Both the position numbers and the translations under genes were made by a program. A stretch of DNA of 8,914 nucleotides from WLND01 sp040398845 (GTDB lineage Bacteria; Actinomycetota; Actinomycetes; S36-B12), in assembly GCA_040398845.1 (NCBI GenBank), contig JBBATH010000031.1:1-8914 (forward strand), written 5' to 3'. The notes beneath the pieces were generated by a model. The model was not told where the DNA came from, made no database searches, and saw only the letters and a list, made by a program, of their open reading frames with translations. How positions within the stretch are numbered: position 1 is the first letter of the stretch; each line of letters starts with the position of its first letter. Positions 7,901 to 8,914 of the stretch are shown here, in pieces.

Positions 7901-8914
7901 GCCCCACATTACTCTCGCCGACGTTCGTCTCACTTCGCACTGCGACGTCTGCACTCGTACCCAGACACAGGCGACCGGCTCGCACCGTCGCCATCCCCGT
8001 GCCGGTGACGTCGCCGTCTCTCTAGCGCCCGCCAATTCCGTCGTTCTGACCGCTCTGTCCGGCCTCGCCGATGTTGCCGCCGCCCATCACGGGACCGGCA
8101 CGTCGCCCTGCGACGACGTACCACCGCCCACGTGGGGCCGGTGGTTGTCGGCCGAAGCTGCTTGGTCCCCTCCGTCCAGTGTGTCCATGCCCGGCATAGG
8201 TGCCGACGCGACTTTCGTGTCGTCCCGCCGAGCAGCCGAGTCGTCCTTCTCGGACAGCTCGGACAGCCCGTCGTCACGGCCGAGCCGACGGCCGTCGTCG
8301 TCGGACAGCGACCCGGAGGCCGAACGTGACGTCGAACTGCTTCCGACTGTCCAGCCTGTGTCCGATCGTGTGTTCGCAGTCGCCAACTCTGTTGGGCCGG
8401 ATTACCGCACGTTTGCCGCCCTTGAGATGCTGCCGTATCACCTCCGCGCCGGCCGTATCATACACTGGGACATCATTCACAGCGAGCTGGCGTCGCCGGG
8501 TCGGCCGCTCAAGGCGGGCGTCAGGATGTTTCTCATATGCGTTGACGTCGGCATCCATGCCGTCGGCATGCGGCCGCTGCGATCGAGCAAGTGCATCCCG
8601 CAAGCATATCGAGAGCTTGCCATTCAGCAGGGTTGGACATCGCAACGCCACACTGCTCATTGTGTCACCGACGGCGAGAAGGCGCTCATGGCCCCGGTGC
8701 GCGCAGCCGCTGCGGCGATGGGTCAATCCTTCGACACGCTGCCCCCGTATGCTGCCAACGCCAACCACGCCGGCAGCGGTATCATCAAAGGTCTCCGGGC
8801 CGCCGTCCGCGGCCTCATCCTCGGAGCATCGGAGCACCCGGGGGGTGTCATCAATGGCACCTTCGAAACTTTCGCCTTGGAGCAGGCCATGTACATACAC
8901 AACATCACCTCCGT
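3120..8914 (+). CDS. Gag-Pol polyprotein, N-terminal part: Gag, protease, methyltransferase-like domain, integrase (3' partial)
   Basis: This frame has no stop from 3084 to the right edge. An in-frame TAG at 3081-3083 and the absence of any earlier in-frame ATG make ATG 3120 the start (T at -3, so the context is weak). It gives 1931 codons here. By the edge repeat it joins in frame to the ORF at base 1, for a total near 2773 residues. Order by residue: basic/Ser-rich N-terminus 10-85, coiled coil 88-152, Gag globular part to about 540, CCCH-like finger 545-581, Pro-rich linker about 598-630, protease around Asp750, acidic and Pro/Ala-rich linker about 920-1080, hydrophobic and Cys-rich segment 1151-1216, methyltransferase-like domain about 1226-1480, integrase HHCC 1560-1611, and integrase core from about 1782. 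The protein is presumably cleaved by its own protease. Gag and Pol share one frame, so Gag excess cannot come from frameshifting or stop readthrough. Domain calls range from strong (integrase finger and first two Asp) to moderate (methyltransferase). Confidence 0.9.
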   Translation, partial: MSSVGPGSLVAGAGRRSARLQAGSESYTSPRRARSRSRAPSDGSDADSAADDPSRPAGVATPATGPSPATRGAAAASGSQSSPPSLVQQELDRTRRQLAASRQQLADQERLLADQRAIVAQQRQLAEQQQAMAAVHAENARLHAQLALANAAVSLPAAAPISAVDAERLKLGLGSLDNLSASSEWRDRFSIRTDITVSHIASVVAALFHGLGSVPLASEYRAFLHGVLSMPAEGEDVPAGDYMQSVAGAQMAASFGITARPSSPSDDRSSDSGSGSQSSAGALSQRRAADVTAITAVLLDGTDRGSDLVRLRILDSSLHATLKRLTAAGPDTPEYEAVNLHPTFAAAVSALLTCADHAERSINERTVARAFGPCPLYYRGGAPIANLSLAQCSRMVVKDATARLQCLQSLNYVRLAIQLAVAAAPAGTENRGQFMRAVRKAALRTVSATADDLTGLSSALEDVAAKYTNMPPTGIFKLAIPADLHRVLFLPIAPASVTASAVSSAKGAPAKSGVRPPSAAGRPRLQQPSSGPGKSDTPPAGRQICPMGADCTNVQLAWDPASLSGPGSARTIVIRECKYFHQPDGWKVLTARLRSELPPPPAPPTAQQSPVPQPAAQPAPSVPTTPAAHLAAIDAYIAASGGPVKKTSCGAITVPADVPTVQALQYATTGLHRALVQAREDVRCVTGVDAARMAAYQAEHLGRPPFEWHRPLLDMWLAYVQSLAACLPAGASNVGVAAAAAARSDVVLFDSAASDSMRSHRFGADGPLRPAPAHQTQVANGSVMSVNEKFDAAIFVRCSDDGQLIKVVDGYDHNPGLSTPGRSLTIMSTFGVIMHGGVTKMRASGSHVRFMTTDPSCPDLPPFLSGRVPIVFGDLRAAQLVPVEPAPGELYHLACIGDATESSAMPALSCMALRVPAGAEDDLPPSSPVTPLSYGDDSSAEDALPSDSHISSLSYDESVAMRAEPCIAIGPRAPPPAAAPSPTEAVPASSAQVDAGGPQPAATSLPAPSGAAPPLPSSCRPPASARPPPDDGTDPDSGCAPCRPGAAASSGAGISSAGGLHAAGASAGGQGASSSPVVADEQPLTAYELAAAAHSDWCADIHVPPGVSLVAVTADEQPAAGRLAHGRFGVLADNDQPVDVRRHRSAGPRTASVAAAVAVVAFALCACLHQLPGNPCLGRPALGSDLCEACFGCTAGGCCADGARPPFCAAIVPPRCYAWGPGVAKSVFLDSAAGSCSYSIARLTASPDAVSLAWDILPPEQALADVRRACPELLRRIVYVQVRPNTLITPGLVGDMLTGLCDAGFADVVEMMCGPDCTTTTTRSGRQRNPHRRIIDGVLAPVTYEGAVADVFYRALFDTVRHIRRVNPACTFLVENPAGSLFGSLPHVRQFIADTQASVVVHDHCVLAIDPLDMWHGATQKPTQYVVVGYDSSRLPVSLRCAAVGCLHRLPESPAGCHCLVQQLPAKRLRRLGQQRVLTAAAARIPVGVFRIAFPLSARLVPLPDTCMPLASAGDGATPDAAASAPLEPYGCYAGIRVPDDHRLRRVTPLSCVYDAATLHTVVGHTLRGRRLVDSANNWLGFKMIGASGRVVAAPHITLADVRLTSHCDVCTRTQTQATGSHRRHPRAGDVAVSLAPANSVVLTALSGLADVAAAHHGTGTSPCDDVPPPTWGRWLSAEAAWSPPSSVSMPGIGADATFVSSRRAAESSFSDSSDSPSSRPSRRPSSSDSDPEAERDVELLPTVQPVSDRVFAVANSVGPDYRTFAALEMLPYHLRAGRIIHWDIIHSELASPGRPLKAGVRMFLICVDVGIHAVGMRPLRSSKCIPQAYRELAIQQGWTSQRHTAHCVTDGEKALMAPVRAAAAAMGQSFDTLPPYAANANHAGSGIIKGLRAAVRGLILGASEHPGGVINGTFETFALEQAMYIHNITS
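5328..5760 (+). other. Copia-type aspartic protease domain
   Basis: The motif VVLFDSAASDSM has its candidate catalytic Asp at codon 5367 (residue 750), in the place where copia proteases carry a hydrophobic-DSGA-S pattern. Downstream, QVANGSV resembles the 'VxVADGS' strand and the stretch around 5565-5640 (NPGLSTPGRSLTIMSTFGV) resembles the 'vPGL..NLLSv' segment that follows the flap in copia proteases. The domain sits between Gag and the rest of Pol as expected. Retropepsin-like proteases act as dimers and cut the polyprotein into functional pieces. The third residue of the active triplet is Ala instead of Gly, which is uncommon and may lower activity. The call depends on motif order and position, without any alignment. 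Confidence 0.65.
5877..6002 (+). repeat. Two degenerate 63-bp tandem repeats encoding an acidic linker
   Basis: Two 21-residue units start at 5877 and 5940, aligned as EDDLPPSS...PLSYGDD and EDALPSDS...SLSYDES. Eight of 21 positions are identical and others are conservative. They lie between the protease and the Pro/Ala-rich linker, and are probably disordered. Confidence 0.6.
6003..6035 (+). repeat. 33-bp dispersed repeat, copy B (linker after protease)
   Basis: Encodes RAEPCIAIGPR, one residue different from the copy at 235-267. It is placed in a low-complexity linker just before a Pro/Ala-rich stretch. It looks like a short in-frame transposed duplication, possibly by template switching. 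Confidence 0.85.
6570..6767 (+). other. Hydrophobic segment followed by Cys-rich segment, upstream of the methyltransferase-like domain
   Basis: Residues 1151-1168 (6570-6623) form an 18-residue run of Ala, Val, Phe, Leu and Cys without charge, long enough for a membrane helix. From residue 1165 to 1216 there are ten cysteines in 52 residues, including CEACFGC and a Cys-Cys pair, a density seen nowhere else in the polyprotein. The Cys-rich part could bind zinc. The hydrophobic run could be a membrane anchor or simply a buried helix. I recognise no named finger in the spacing. The segment directly precedes the methyltransferase-like domain and may have travelled with it. Confidence 0.45.
6795..7565 (+). 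other. DNA cytosine-methyltransferase-like domain embedded in Pol
   Basis: Ordered motifs resemble C5-type DNA methyltransferases. Motif I-like: SVFLDSAAGSCS (Asp at 6807, residue 1230), then VSLAWDI, comparable to the 'DLFSGTGS ... VVSLDxDP' SAM-binding start. Motif IV-like: DVVEMMCGPDCTTTTT, with the candidate catalytic Cys at 7068 (residue 1317). Motif VI-like: LVENPAG, with Glu at 7242 (residue 1375), where C5 enzymes have ENV and several viral and algal relatives have ENP. Motif VIII-like: ATQKPTQYVVV at 7374-7400. A Cys/His cluster (residues 1441-1470) and ARIPVGVF follow, as in the tail of ENP-type relatives. The domain would transfer a methyl group from S-adenosylmethionine to DNA cytosine if active. 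The second motif I glycine is Cys and motif IV reads PDC instead of PPC, so activity is uncertain. Retroelements carrying cytosine methyltransferases are known from charophytes and dinoflagellates. Alternative: a derived non-catalytic Rossmann-like domain. Confidence 0.6.
7779..8834 (+). other. Integrase: HHCC zinc finger, Ser/Arg-rich insertion and catalytic core
   Basis: The N-terminal finger is His1560-x4-His1565-x42-Cys1608-x2-Cys1611 (LHTVVGH and HCDVC, codons 7797, 7812, 7941, 7950), as in copia integrases. The core follows only after about 170 residues, much longer than usual. It has a first Asp in HWDII (codon 8469), the strand MFLICVDVG, a second Asp in VTDGEKAL (codon 8670), and the segment PPYAANANHAGSGIIKGL, where the family normally reads 'NGxAER'. 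The expected catalytic Glu is Ser at codon 8775 (34 residues lie between it and the second Asp). The integrase continues beyond 8834, and its C-terminal part is seen at bases 1-340. Its role would be insertion of element cDNA into host DNA. Identity is clear; activity of this copy is doubtful. Confidence 0.82.
8214..8324 (+). other. Ser/Arg/Asp-rich low-complexity insertion in integrase
   Basis: Residues 1699-1735 are dominated by Ser, Arg, Asp and Pro (units such as SDSSDSP and RPSRRPSSSDSD). They separate the HHCC finger from the catalytic core. The segment is predicted to be disordered and may carry phosphorylation sites or a nuclear localisation signal; it could also be a processing region. 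Confidence 0.55.
8835..8914 (+). repeat. Edge repeat, right copy (unit junction)
   Basis: Second copy of bases 1-80. It is truncated by the window edge, so the true length of similarity is unknown and could be a full further unit. Confidence 0.97.

Larger units (their letters stand above)
1..8914 (+). mobile_element. Ty1/copia-superfamily LTR retrotransposon, circularly permuted unit of 8834 bp
   Basis: The domain order Gag, protease, (methyltransferase-like), integrase, reverse transcriptase, RNase H places integrase before RT, which defines Ty1/copia as opposed to Ty3/gypsy. The window begins and ends inside the integrase region, and the same 80 bases occur at both edges, so one complete unit is present in permuted order. 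Only one LTR lies between the end of pol (2607) and the start of gag (3120). This fits a head-to-tail array sharing LTRs, a one-LTR circle, or an assembly in which the two LTRs of a repetitive element were collapsed. The main ORF is intact over its whole length, which suggests a young or recently active copy. Superfamily assignment is firm; host and genomic arrangement are not. Confidence 0.93.

Overview
The window is almost entirely one LTR retrotransposon of the Ty1/copia superfamily, so the source is eukaryotic. The DNA is visibly GC-rich, with a strong preference for C or G at third codon positions. A protist or alga is plausible, but no host gene is present and the lineage cannot be fixed from the sequence. 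There are no bacterial genes, rRNA, tRNA or CRISPR arrays.

The first 80 bases recur as the last 80 (8835-8914), with one mismatch and in the same reading frame, so the repeating unit is 8834 bp. The window is therefore a circularly permuted view of one element. It is either a head-to-tail array of copies sharing a single LTR, or a circle or collapsed assembly with one LTR. Read across the junction, the giant ORF starting at 3120 stays open to the right edge and continues at base 1 in frame to the stop at 2605-2607. This gives one uninterrupted Gag-Pol of about 2773 residues (1905 codons from 3120 to 8834, then 868 codons from 1 to 2604).

In element order: the LTR is 2800-3047 (TGCCA...TGGCA ends) and contains two exact 82-bp repeats. 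A 72-bp leader with a GC-rich hairpin follows. Gag starts at 3120, with a basic/Ser-rich N-terminus, a coiled coil, a globular part and a CCCH-like zinc finger. Next come a copia-type aspartic protease with DSA instead of DSG, a low-complexity linker, a hydrophobic plus Cys-rich segment, and a DNA cytosine-methyltransferase-like domain. Then comes an integrase with an HHCC finger and two catalytic Asp but Ser where the Glu is expected. From base 1 the integrase C-terminal part, reverse transcriptase and RNase H follow, ending at 2607. A 3' untranslated stretch (2608-2799) ends in a polypurine tract that abuts the LTR.

The unusual point is the cargo: a methyltransferase-fold domain inside the polyprotein between protease and integrase. 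Cytosine methyltransferases captured by retrotransposons are known in a few algal and dinoflagellate lineages, so there is a precedent. This one has atypical motifs (PDC, ENP, KPT) and a hydrophobic/Cys-rich segment in front of it. A reasonable inference, not shown by the sequence, is that it modifies the element's own DNA or manipulates host silencing.
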